A DNA stretch of 26,139 nt from Saccoglossus kowalevskii (lineage: Eukaryota; Hemichordata; Enteropneusta; Harrimaniidae), in NCBI RefSeq assembly GCF_000003605.2, contig NW_003114962.1, positions 128,369 through 154,507 on the forward strand, given 5' to 3'. A program made the position numbers and the translations under genes. The first letter of the stretch is position 1. Each line of letters begins with the position of its first letter. The notes below the pieces were generated by a model, which did not search any database, was not told the origin of the DNA, and saw nothing but the letters and a program-made list of their open reading frames with translations. Positions 1-13,200 of the stretch are shown one piece after another.

Positions 1-51
1 TTATTTTGTCGCTCGCTAGCCATGTCTCGAATCGATTCATTTTTTACTTAG

Positions 52-147
52 GCAACTGCCGAGGTCCCAGCTGTACCTGCTTCTATGTACCAGACAACAC
101 CACCAACCCCGCCCCGCCACCACATCCTCCAAAAAGAGATACCGTAA
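52..147 (+). CDS. Candidate terminal exon of an unidentified upstream or nested transcript
   Basis: A T-rich acceptor (cattttttacttag) at 38-51 is followed by 31 open codons reading ATAEVPAVPASMYQTTPP, then a Pro/His-rich end and TAA at 145-147. AATAAA lies at 278-283. This would make a last exon with a roughly 150-base 3' UTR. I do not recognise the peptide. All three frames are partly open here, so it may be chance. It sits upstream of internal BAZ1B exons on the same strand, so if real it is either a separate or nested gene or a short BAZ1B isoform end. Confidence 0.22.
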   Translation, partial: ATAEVPAVPASMYQTTPPTPPRHHILQKEIP

Positions 148-277
148 CAAAATATCAGTGTGTCGTCTCGTATTATGTTTTTCAGTGTTATTTATTGTAG
201 TTTATTTAAAATATATTATTGTATTGTATGTATAGTTTAATTGTAGATAATTTCAAAAAAATAGTACAGCAATTAGC

Positions 278-283
278 AATAAA
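278..283 (+). terminator. Possible poly(A) signal AATAAA
   Basis: AATAAA sits about 130 bases after the stop of the candidate exon ending at 147. The surrounding DNA is AT-rich, so the hexamer alone is weak evidence. Confidence 0.25.
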
Positions 284-314
284 GCATAATTCTATTCTAC
301 TCTATTCCAGTGAG

Positions 315-915
315 TTTTTCACGTTACCATGTTTGTTTACATTTACGGGAGCGTAACATAAAACTGTCGTCTCCACGGCAACAAAACAGCAGGTGGCCTG
401 GTTGCGTCAGATTTCTTGAACGCACTTGTAGTTTGTTTTAAAATTGGGTCAAGTCTCAGACTAGTACTACCGGTACACCTTTACTCTAATCCCAGAAAAC
501 GATATATCTATTCAGTTTTTCACGTTACCATGTTTGTTTACATTTACGGGGAGCGTGACATAAAACTGTCGTCTCCACGGCAACAAAACAGCAGGTGGCC
601 TGGTTGCGTCAGATTTCTTGAACGCGCTTGTAGTTTGTTTTAAAATTGGGTCAAGTCTCAGACTAGTACTACCGGTACACCTTTACTCCAATCCCGCAAA
701 AGATATATTTATTCAGTTTTTCACGTTACCATGTTTGTTTACATTTACGGGGAGCGTGACATGAAACTGTCGTCTTCACGGCAACAAAACAGCAGGTGGC
801 CTGGTTGCGTCAGATTTCTTGAACGCGCTCGTAGTTTGTTTTAAAATTGGGTCAAGTCTCAGACTAGTACTACACCTTTACTCTAATCTCTGGAAAACGA
901 TATATTTATTCAGTT
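315..915. repeat. Three tandem copies of a 201-bp unit
   Basis: The landmark TTTTTCACGTTACCATG begins at 315, 516 and 717, a period of exactly 201, and the third copy ends near 915. Copies differ by only a few substitutions and short indels; for example the third lacks a few bases around 870. Each unit has TGTTTAC motifs, a CAGGTG E-box and GCGTCAG. No long frame is conserved across units, so it does not look coding. It lies about 220 bases upstream of the first visible BAZ1B exon. Confidence 0.92.
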
Positions 916-1132
916 ACCGGTGATACACACTTCAAACCCAGTTTTAAAACGTTGAAAAATTATTCAAACAAATCGACCACTTCGGAAACATATTTTCTAT
1001 ATTTATTCAATCAATTGGCCCACCCCCAAAAATATTTATTTTTACATGGCCGAATTGATTGAGTTTTCACGGTACTTCATTTTCAAAAATATGCATACTT
1101 GAATTTGCATTCCATATTTGATACTTTGGTAG

Positions 1133-1250
1133 GAAATCTATGACACCAGAAGAGAGGACGAAAGCCTTGCAGCAAAAACGAGAAGAAAGAAAACAAAAAG
1201 TCAAGGAAGTAAGGCAACAAGAAAGAAATTTGAAAAAAGCGAAAGCCATG
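1133..1250 (+). CDS. BAZ1B: BAZ1B exon: charged helix before the DDT domain
   Basis: First exon of the gene visible here, bounded by acceptor tactttggtag and donor gtatgt. It encodes a Lys/Glu/Arg-rich helix containing MTPEER, the kind of charged stretch that precedes DDT in BAZ1B. The last codon joins in phase 0 to the DDT exon at 1571. An in-frame ATG at 1140 could serve as start for a WAC-less isoform, but its context (aatctATGa) is poor. Confidence 0.75.
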
Positions 1251-4200
1251 GTATGTATTATATTTTTAATTTTGTATGTTTCAAAGACCTCTTTTTTATT
1301 GTAATATTTTCTAATTCTCATTATCTTTCAACCAATAGCGCCTTCAGTCAGTTTCCATGTCAGAATTAGGGAGGGGGTTGATTTCTGGCTTATTCAATTT
1401 ACTGGCTGGTTTTTCTGGTTCCAAACGAGCTGCTAAATATTCATGTGGTGAAATCAACACCAACCCCGAACCCCCACTCAGACGAAATCTGAATGTTTTT
1501 ACTCCAAAGTGTGCAAGTTTCAAAGGTAACTATGGAACTCATCTATTATTCTTGTTTTGATTTATTTTAGCGTTACGAGGATCAGGAGTTAGACAACCCT
1601 CCTCTTCCAGTGCCTAAACTTGTACAGTTACCAGAAGGATTACCAAATACATTATTTGGAGACGTAACCATGGTAGTGGAATTCATTAGTTCGTATTCTG
1701 AATTGTTAATGCCGGATGATCCTTACCCAGTCAATGCTGGTAGGTCATAAATATCATATTTTTTTTTTATTCATTGACCGATCATTTTCAAATTTCCACA
1801 AAAACTAGATTTTTGTTTCACATTTCCATCAAAGATGTTCCACTGGTGGCTATCCTCTTGATTTGTATCTGAAATGTGCTTTGAAAGATGTGATTTAACT
1901 ATGATGCAAAGACTAGGCTATATATCATCAGTATTTTCCCCCTGGTTTTTGACTCCTGTGTGCGAACAATGCTGTATTTGCTATAATAGAAGCACATGTG
2001 CTAACGTCATGCCCCAAATACCTTAAGCACACAGGAGTTTTTTCTAAGCTTTCTTTGATTTAACCTTTTCACCACCAGTTCCCTCTTTTCATCACAAATT
2101 CACAAAATAGTCCTGTATAGTCTACACTTATCTTCAGAAGATTGGGACAAAACAGCCAAATTTTTTGAATAAAACTGAAAATTTACTACAATTTTTACTG
2201 TTGGACCCAAAATATGTGTTCATTTCCAGAAATATTGAAGAATATTAGAAAAAAAGTGCAGACAAATTAAAACTGGTTAAGACTGGTAGTTGTATCACTC
2301 TCGCCCGCAAGGGTTATAGCCAGAAATTAAAAATACTAGTAATCAGAATAAAAGCCACGTAATTTTGGGTTCATTTTGTGGTGAATATTTACAAAAGTAG
2401 AAATTTTACCTGTCAAATGAAATTTTGTACCAATCTAAAATGTGAAGTGGCTGCCTAAAAAATCAAGACAAAGTGTAACTTATTGTTATTTTAATTAAGT
2501 AAATTGAATATGCAAATAAGCCACATGTAGAACACTATTTAATTGTTATAAAAGTTCATAATTTTGTTGAGGAGTTGCGGATTGCATTAAAGGATGAATT
2601 CTAATTCTATTATTTGAATACATTTACAGAATGTCTTGTACAGGCCTTGGCTTCAGGGGCACAAGGATTTGGTTACATATCCAGGGTGATTGTCATTCTA
2701 TTGCAAACTCTGCTTCAAGATGCAATAGCGGAGGTAAGGACTTTTATTTTGTAACTAATGAACTTGACATTGCTGATAGACTAACTTAAAAGGGAAGTCA
2801 TGAGTAATATGCACACTGAAAATTTGAAACAATTTGCATCAGTATTTCTCGCGTTCTCAATTTCTGACAGTGGTTATGATGTCATACTTTACCCATAATC
2901 CTTTGCTGAAGAATCAAGATGGTGGACGGTATAAATTAATGAAAAGTTAAATATCTAGAGAGTGAAAAGTGATATGAGCATGTTCTTACATTTGCCGAGC
3001 TCTTTCATCTGAGAGTATTAAGTTGTTAGACTTGACTTTTCCTGTAACTTTTTATTTATTAATTTCACTTGATATTTCTCAAACCAATAATTTATGTCAT
3101 CATTGATGCATTTCACACCTGTTGCATACCCTTCTTGTAAATCGTATGCACAGTAATCGCTGATTTCTTTTTTCAGGATTATAAAGAATTGAGTGTTGTA
3201 CTCTCAGACATTCCTGTCAACATGCATACTGCCTCAGAACTAGTTAGATTATGTCTGCGGCCGCATGATGATGAATATGACAGCAGTCATGACGGTGACA
3301 GTGATGTGGATGATATTAAAGATGATGATGTGGTGAGTCGCTCACACAACTTTTGGTGTTAACGGTATTATATGTACAAAGTTATGCAAATTCCGATGCT
3401 ATATTCGTTAATGGAATCAAGAGTGTGTAACTATTTGTAAAATTCAAATTCAAATTATAAAACTGTAATGAAACTATTTTGGCTCAACCCAATGACATTT
3501 GTACTATATTTTTTTTTAAATTAATATTAATCAATAAAATTTATTCAACATTTACACTACAAAAGAAGCGTGTGATGTTAAAATCTCATTAAGTTGCTTT
3601 TCGTGTGGGAAACAGCAGGAAAATAAAAAACATGAAGAAAACAGGATATGGTCTTTTTTTTTAAAGGCTCAATTCTTTCACACACAAAATCTACTCGGTA
3701 CATAGTTTTGTCCACGCTTTTCATAATTTTGATCAAAAGCAGTAGCCAATGGAAAATTATGTGAAATGCTGCACAACACAATTTTAGTGGGAAAAATTTG
3801 ACAGATTGATGCAAATGATGCCATGTTCTACATTATTACAGGAACTGGAGTTGATTGAAAAACTGGAGAGCAGCGAGTTGCATGAACTCGAAGCTAGTGA
3901 TATTCTGCAGATCTTAGTTGGTCTGTGTCACAGAATAATGTCATCATTCTCGATACAAGATCACATGCAAGAAAAACAAAAAATTGCCAGCAAATTATGG
4001 TGAGTCACTGCTATTAACAATTTTTAACACTTCAAATATTTTATTTCTACTGTCATCAAAATTGTAAAAACAGAGCTGTTTATACAGATTCAGTCATCAT
4101 CCATCGTCTGTCCATCAAGAATTACATTTTCAACTTCTTCTTGAAGACTACCACCTTTTAATTGCTTTGATACTTGGTGTGTAGGTAGGTACCCCCGTGT

Positions 4201-7200
4201 GTCCCTCTGTCAGATTTGTTCATTTTAAGATATTTTCAATTTTCTATTTTTGGGAGTTATTAATAATCCAATTGCATTTCACAATAATTGTACAAATCAT
4301 ACTTAAATTTTGTGTCTTTCCGTGATAATAACATAGAAGCATTGTGTTCTTTAATGACTGTTCTTTAATATTGTTTCTCAATTGCACAGGAAACAAAGAA
4401 TACAGTCACAAAAAAAAGAGAAAGTGAGAAGATTGGAAGAAAAGAAACAAAAAAAACAAGGAGCTGACAAACCAACAAAAAATGAAAAGGAGATTTCTAA
4501 AACGGATGAGACTAACGAAACAAAGCAGGAAAGTGGTAAGCATGGTTTTATTAGTGAGAACCTTGGGAAAATCTGTAATCTGTAAGTGCCACTCTGAGAG
4601 CATTCATAGATTTGAGTCTCAAGATAAGTAGCAGTATGTATAATATTTGATGGTTTAAATTTGCATGTATTGTATGAAAAAATAGTGATTACCGGCAAGA
4701 TTCTGTTGCCAACTTGATAAAACAATAACACTAGTAAAGGAAATTCACCCAATGAGAATGGGAAATGTAACAATCAACAGCGTTAGGATGTGCTGAATAG
4801 AATGAAACTTGGAATATTTATTATATATTTCTCACAATACTTGTAACTTCAGACTAAGATGGGTTTACAAAGCTGTTTTATATAAACATGTCTATAGTTA
4901 CAACCTGACCGGCTTTAGTTTAAACGGCTTATAAAAGCAGTGTTGTCTTGTCTTCCACTTCCATCAATCTTTTATTTTCCAGATGAAATCAAAGATGAGA
5001 TTAAGGTGACCAAAAAAGAACCACTTCCACCAGCGCTGAAAAAAGAAGAAAATGAGGAAGAACTCCCGCCTGAAAGTAATAACGATTTGGCATCCATTGT
5101 TAAACGGAGGAGAATTATGGCTGCCCGGGAGAAGCGACTGAGAGCAGAACAAGAAATCATACAAAAAGAAAGGTACAATGAGTGTGCCCGTCGAGCTTAT
5201 TGCATATTTTATATAAGTTTAGACTTCTCACATATACATGGGACATGTCAGACATATGCATCAGGATCAGATTCAAAATGGATGATTCGCAGCCATTTTA
5301 AAACCAATCGTGTCCCAAAATAATACATGTTTACCATTTCCAAAATCAATCTCACTAGTGTATGGACGTATTCTGTTCAACTTGGTACATATGTTGAACC
5401 ACAGTCCCTCTATCCCCGGTCTGGAAACGGTCATTGTATTAGGTGTGAATTGGCCTCCTTCCCTGGCAAAGGCGTATTGCGGGTATGGGCAAAGCATTGT
5501 CACATGATCAGTACGCAGCCGGCCACTATTTTTGACATCGTCAGTGTTATGTACTTTTTTTACAACTTAGTTGTTTATTCCATAATTCAAGCTTTTTCAC
5601 ATAATTTTTCAATCAGGATATCTGTATAAGGTCATATTTTAGTCGGCGAGTAATTCTCTAATTCATCTATTTTACCAGCAGCGACATTTTCGCAAAAAAT
5701 TTTTATACCTTTACTCAGATATTTGTGGTTTTTGATTTTGGGGTGATTGAAATGAACTCTATTTTATTTACCATACTTCTCGGTGCGAAACCAATATTTG
5801 TCTTCGATTTTGACATTTTATGTTCGAAACATATCATTAAAAATTGGTGGGCTGATTTGTTATTTGTCACACCGCATTTTATTAATGTTAAATTGAGCGA
5901 CTTTTATGGGTGCTTTTTAGATCGTAAATGCAAATGGCGAAGTTTTGAAATTACAATGTACTCATTTCTGTGCTAAAAAAATCATTTATATACAAACATT
6001 GAAGCATTGTTATATACTTTTGTATAGAATAAAGTCATTAGTAGTTATATAGTTGACTTGAACTGTTATGAACCCCCAAGAATCAGAAATAGCACAGACT
6101 TTTCGCTCGATCATGAACGACGCCATTTTAATAAGATTTGTATGTCAGCATGCTGGCACGCGAAGTTTTTTCCCTATTAAAACTAGAAAATGGACATAAT
6201 TCCCGATATTAATCTTTACATTGTAGGAACTGGATGTTTATGAGTTGGTAGGCTGGTTTTGATGCGCATCACTGTTAAAAAACCCCAAATTTCATAGTGC
6301 TATTTTTGTTTACATGTTTGTTTACGTTGTGGTTGCCCGAATTTGAAGTCAAAGTGAAGTCATACAAATGGGTATCGCTTTGCATGACGGTAAATTTTCC
6401 GATTTTAATGAATATTTTGACGGTATTGTAATCTGTCTGACTTCCTGACTCCCTCGGCCCGGGTGTGAACGGTTTGTTTACCTGCACCGCGGTTCGAGAC
6501 AAAAGAATCCTAATCGTTTCCAGACCGGGGATAGAGGAACTGTGGTTGAACCTAATAGAATCTTATGCATAAAATTTTATTTTTCGAATTTAAAATGGCA
6601 GACTGGTAACCATTTTGTTTCAAAAAATGCAGTGTCATGCCTCAGACCAATCTTGCTACTGTAATACAGTGACTATGTCTTGTTCCTCTATATTTTGCAT
6701 TTTTATTCTGAAATTCATGTAAATAAACATTGATAATTTTGATATCTATTCTTGATTTGACTATTAAGAAGGTATGGATTTTTGAACAACCTGATAAAAA
6801 TATTGCCTTTGTTCTGCAGGCGACAAAAAGAATATGAAGAGCAGAAGAAACTGAAAGCAGAACAGCAGCATATCAAGGCTTTTGAGGTGAATACAAATCT
6901 GTGCTTTATCTATCTTTCATGACAGTATTAGCAAACCTATTTAGGATTGACAACAACTTTAGGATCCATAGACCTCAGGGCAAAAAAAAAAAACTTATGT
7001 TGCCCTCAAAAAGTCGAAAAATTAAAAAATTGGGTCAGTCGATTGGATTTTTTTTTTTTTTTTAAATTCATGAAAACTAAGAGTATCGTAAATAGCCAAG
7101 GTATATGGACTTCATAGTATTCGGAACATGTCAGAGAAATACAGATCAACCCGACGTTCATTCAAAGTCGCCGATTACCGGGACTCTGGGGACCAAACAA

Positions 7201-10200
7201 CTGTCCGGGATTGTTAATTTTTATCGGTAACACGTTTTTTACTGCTTAAAATAGTTTTTAATATTTGGACCTATTAAAAAACGTGACCCGATATTTCATA
7301 TTTTTCAGTCTGTCGCTGAGGGCAACAAAACAATTTTTTTGGGGGGCCTTATCGTGTATTTCCACCACTATGTGTGTGCTCAAACCTGTAGAGTCATTTC
7401 CTAGCGATTCTTATTTTTTTTTTCAGGAGGGTATTTTATCTGCCAAGTTGTCACTTCGACAATCACCTATTGGTACAGATCGTAACCACAACCGCTACTG
7501 GGTTTTCCACCACGTATTTCCTGGTCTTTTTGTTGAGAAAGGATGGGTCCATACAAGTATAGATTACTGTGTACAGAAAACCGATGCGAAGAATGACGAC
7601 AATGAAAGCAGTAATGACGACGAGAACGACAGTGATAGTGATAAAGAAACGGCGAGCATTATGACGAATATGGAAGAAAAGAAAATATCTGCTGGAAAAA
7701 CGTGAGTATTTAATGAATTGCCAACTCAGTGGTATTAATTGTCTAAACGAAGTACTGTGAACGTTATCAAGGCCAAAAATGTTTCATTCTTGGCGCATGG
7801 ACTATGCTCATTCAGACTTGAGTGTAAAGGCCAGACAGTTGTAAGATTTGGTGACCAGTTTAGTATGATAAAAGTTGTGTACAGTCTTGAAATTACCACA
7901 ATAGACAGAGTGGGGGGTCAAGACCGAATATACGTGATCATGTTGCGATGAAATTTTTTTTTTTTTTTTTGTTCAATGTCATCTTTTGTTCTTCACTGTT
8001 TTGGACCTGTGCATATGTTTTTTCGACAGTGTTCCCAAGACTGGTCAAAATCTATGGTTCCAGTACGACAGTCAGAAAGAACTTGATGAGCTTATACGGT
8101 TGCTAGACAACAATGGAATCCGAGAAAGTGCCCTCTGTGTTGAGATAAAAAAAAAATATCAAGACATCATCAAGACCATGAATATGAGTAAAAGGTAGAA
8201 TAAATCATTGCGAGATTCTGCTTTATGCATGAAATTGCATTGTAGTGACTTCAAAACATTGCATGGAATTCAACAAAACGTGAAAGAGTTTTAGAGTACT
8301 TCCGTGTGCTATACACATGATAATGAATTTTGATGAGGTAAAAGTATCACAACCAATATTTCCCTTTTTAAAGATGGGCATTTTGACATTCATGCAATGC
8401 AGAACATGTTATAAAATCACCTAATAATTAATATTGTTGCCCCTTTGTGCAAAGAGAATCGTATTGCAGTGTCAAAATGATTAATTGGATGCGTATTTTT
8501 TTTCTACACCCCAAAGTTACACAGTGGGTACACTAAACATCTAGCTTGAAAAAGTATCATCTAGGCACAACTATTTTTTTTCTCTATATTCTAATTTTTA
8601 AAATATTTTATATAATATTTCAGAAGGAAAAAGATAATTTCTTAAGTGTACTATGTGATATAGTATTGTGTTCATTGCCACAAGTCACAAGTCATGTTGC
8701 CACAAGACACAGGTCATGTTGTCATCTGGTCTACTGGTATTTTTTGTAATACTGTGTTTGTGTGCATTGCTTAGGTCATCTCCTGATTTGAGGGACATCA
8801 ATGGCGACCAGGAGCTCCTTGAAAGCTTCAAAGAAGACCTACTTGAAACTGAAACCAGGGTCAGAAAAGGTGGACTTGGCGGTGTTGATCAATATGAAAT
8901 TTGGGAGAAGAAACTGGAAACTGCTGTAAAAATAAAAGATTTAGTAAGTCCAATCATGTTGTTTTGTATGCTTAACCTATTGTCATGATTTGGTGTAATG
9001 ACAGTCAATGTATCACCGTATTTTTTTGTTTTCGAGAATTGGTCATATTTTTGAATGAGTGCCGACTGCAAAACATTTCCTGGTGTGTTCTTTCAGCACA
9101 TTTCTCTTACTATTTCAGTCTGTCATGACAAGGGTTGCAAGAAATTTTCTGTGACTTGTAAATAAATACATTGCTGAGCAAAAAGGGTTTTTGTCACATT
9201 TAAAAAGAGTTGTACTCAAATTTGTTTCTATGGAAATAATGACGAATGCCCCCACCCTCATGGCAATAAGCTGACAGCCATCTTAAATTGAAATTATTTA
9301 AAAATACAAACAACTGAGGTTTATTATCAACTAATTCAAGTTTTTTAATCAGTCTTTCAAATTACCAGTCACAGGTATGATTTGTCAAAATTCCTGAAAA
9401 TGTTGAAATCGAAAGTGTATTTAGCCATTTCCATCCTCAGCATTTACCTGTGATAGTTTTCTCGTTTAGTCCAATGTCAGTTAATACCCAAACTACCTGA
9501 TCACATAACATAATGATGTAGTGAGAGTATTGAATGATGTTACCTATGTTCGCATCTGTTCATTATTTCATGTATGGACGTGAGAAGGACTTTGGTTTGT
9601 AATATCAAATAATTTTCAAATTATAGTGCCGTCGGTCAGTTTCCAGCAATTCAATTGCTGGTTTCTTTGCTTCCTGATATTCTGATTAGCTATCAAACTT
9701 TTACGCAGCAAAATCAACAGATAATACTTTAACAATTTTTTACAGCATAGCATCTAGCCTGACAAGATCGCACAAGTTTTGAACTCAGTGATGCTCCAAA
9801 CCCAACACTGTCAGAATGGTGTAGTTTTTTCACTTCCTCTGACGATTTTTTTGTCTGTGCCAATCAAATTGCAGGAATGTCAGATAGTGACAGCCATCAA
9901 AGAGTAACCATTCACAGCAGAGTTTATTTGTTTGTTGACATAATGTGTGATAAGATGCTGACAAATTTCCGCCCAATGTTTATCATCTTGTTGAAAACAG
10001 TCTGTGATTTTTGCCGACAATTCAAACACGACTGAATAATAATGAATATTCAGTGTAACTCATTTCAAGAAGGCGTGGACTTTGCAAATTTGCAGTATTG
10101 ATCTTGCCGGCGAGACATACACTATTCTGTCAAGTTAGTGCGGTCTGATGTCCTTTGGCTGCGAGGGTGCCTCTCACGCCTACATGTCAGGTTTCATAGC

Positions 10201-13200
10201 AGCTAATTATCTATGTTAATGGCATAACTCAAAACTCGTTTATTGGAAAACTTCAGATGCAGCGGGGTTGGTATTTTAGTTACACTACTGAATGAGTTCT
10301 TATTGTTTCACAGGGGGCTTTGCTTATAGAGACTCAATCTGAAGTCTTACTCAAATTTCTGCAAGGAATCATGAAACCACGATCTACAAAACCAAAGGAG
10401 TACGAGGCTGTTAAAGACACAGATGAGGAGGCCAGCACTGCTGGTGATGGTGATCCTGGTAAGGTTTCCCTTGTGCTTACAAAAACAATATCCAATATCT
10501 GCGATCACTCCCAAAGCTCATGGGAATATAATGCGATATATCTTTCAAATATTGTGAAACTGAATAAACACTTCTGTCGCAAATTTCAGCAGTGAAACAG
10601 ACATTTCAAATATTGCTTTTTTATAAACTGTGAAAATAATATCATGCTTACACATGCAAGAAAAATCTGTACCCTGTGGATTTCTAACAGAATGAAAAAT
10701 TACTCTTGTGGAGCATGTTGGAGTCTGCATATCATACTTTGAAAGCAGCATTTTGTCAGGAGCTGTATTAAATTAAGTTATCAATAAATTTAATCACATT
10801 CCCCCAAAATAAGGATTGTTGCTTGGCTCAATGTTTGGGTGCATGTGCCTCAGACATCCCTCTCACCGTTATACTGGATCTGCTAACTGTCCAAATCATT
10901 TCAGACTGTATCTTCCCATTATCAGTATTTACTTGTAATTAAATTTTGATACAATTGTCTATTTACAAAGTTCATCCATTGTTTTTGTTTTTTTACACGC
11001 GTAATGGACAGTTTACTTTTACAAACTTTGAAACTTTTAAATACAAACTTATAACTACATCGTTACCTTTCAGAGTCTTTGATATCGAAGAATGTTTTAC
11101 GGTGGCAGGAAGCGGTCAGAGAATGTCCCACTATGTCCAGATTACATGTATTGCTAGGAATATTAGATGCATCCATAAAATGGGAAAAGTCGGCGGAGAA
11201 TGCTGTAAGTTGGTTTTAAATGTGTTTCTTGAGCAAGGTTTTTTATCCTCCCCTCTGCCTGTAAGTAACTTCATATCAGTGCTCAAAACTATAAATCCAC
11301 ATGCAGATCACGCAATTATTTATGCAATATTATTAGTCCATTCCACATTGGTTATTTTAATTATTCTTCTACATTTTTTTCCTCCAGAAATGCAAAATCT
11401 GTCGAAAGAAAGGAGATGAGGATAAGTTGTTGCTATGTGACGAGTGTAACCAGCCATTTCATCTATACTGCTTAAGACCAGCATTATCATATGTACCAAA
11501 GGGAGACTGGATGTGTCCAGCGTGCAAGGTAAGATTAATATTGTGAATGCATCTTAAAGGGAGACTGGATATATTGACCAATATTAGAATAATGTATCAA
11601 AAGGAGGCAGGATGCAACTCTAAAGTGTCTTCTTCATCTTGATCTTGACACTGTTTACACCCAGATTTGTTTGAATAAAGAAATTAAATACCTTTTTGTT
11701 ATATATGAAAAAGTTCCCATTTACTAGTGGGGTTCAAGTTAGAGATTTCTGAACGTGCCGCGACTCAAGACCGTGCCGGCACATGCGTGTATGTGAACGG
11801 TCGGAACTAATTCGGCACGTGTTGAAATAAAATTGATCTCGGTCCTGATAGATGCTCAGCACCGAAACTCTGCACGAGTCAAGATTTGCTGCCTGAACGC
11901 TTGGCACGAACCGAGATCAAGCCCTCGGTAGTGGATTTAAGAGAACATATACAAATTCTTACTAGCATGGCGTGACGATGGATGGAAGTGCCGCTAGATA
12001 TGGTCGGATACTGTAGTATTAAATGAAAAATTTATGTGCTGTTGATTTGGCCGATTTTAGAAGATTTATTCATACATGTTTTACATGAATTTCGGAGTGT
12101 GCAGCCTTTAAAAAAATTTGGACAAAAAAATAAACTGTTTTTCGTGTAAACACAGAAAATATGTATATAGATATAGCCATTCACACCTCTGCCTTATTGT
12201 TTGAATGAATGCTTAGCTTGACTGATAAAGCCTGATATAAGTGTGTCTATTTTGGTGCATTTGGATTTTCATGTGTGCAACCATTTTAGTAGACTGGCGC
12301 AGTTGAGGCGATTAACTTGTTTATTTAGTTTAAATAAAATAAACAAATTCGCGAAATGGAGATGTTACCGCGAAATCCCCTGTAACTGCGAAATCACCCT
12401 GACTGGTTTATTCTGCATAGCCCTCTATTGACACTGCAGGAACCAGTCGATTTTTTTAACGGGTAGTTATGTTAATGGTGTTCTAATTGGCAATCATCTA
12501 AGCCAATCACAACGTCTTGAATTTCAACTTGCCGCCATGTTGGGTCTGCAGTGTGACCTTCACCATGCTGACCTCATTATACACAAATTTCCACGCCCAC
12601 CTCATTATAATATGTGCATTCATGAATATTTAATAGCAATGAATTTCCTGCAGAATAAACCAGTCAGGGTGATTTCGCGCTATTTTATCTAATCTACAAA
12701 AACAAATTAATTGCCCCGACTGAGCAAGTCTACCATCTTAGGTACCCGCATTGAAAATTATATTGGAGTGCATTTTCAAATGAAAGAATAGAAATGTTCA
12801 AATCTTATCATTATATTATCATTTCTTGCAAATTTATTATTTTTTTTTTTTTTCGCTGCAGCCTTCTGTTGCAAGAAGAAATTCAAGAGGGAGAGATTAC
12901 GCAGAATTGAATGGAGGTTCAGATTCGGATGTAAGTCAGGGATTTAAACTATTCAATTAAATCATTACGGGTGATTAAATACAGACTTTTTGTTATCTGA
13001 GTTTCTCCTTAAAGAGTAAAAACCATCATGATCTCTTTATTCATCTTCTATTGATATGCACATGCTCAAATGGGCATAACATTTTTTTTTTTAAATTTTT
13101 TTTTTTGCCTGGATAGAGATCACATTCAAACTTCACACCATATTTGCAATTGTTTTGTGATCTGATTAAGAATTAGTTTTCATGGTGATTTTATTGATAA

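Noticed and set aside
416..643. 75-codon plus-strand frame in the tandem region
   Set aside because: It spans two copies of the 201-bp repeat. The frame is not kept from unit to unit, since 201 is divisible by three but indels and stops differ.
4378..4773. 131-codon minus-strand open frame
   Set aside because: It is the antisense shadow of a Lys/Glu-rich BAZ1B exon, giving a Phe/Leu/Ser-rich peptide with no motif.
5725..5976. 83-codon frame inside the 1145-bp element as a transposase
   Set aside because: It is short, lacks a recognisable catalytic or DNA-binding motif, and ends inside AT-rich sequence. The element looks non-autonomous.
10946..11419. 157-codon plus-strand frame
   Set aside because: It covers intron and the exons 11074-11204 and 11388 onward in the wrong frame. 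The spliced BAZ1B frame explains these exons.
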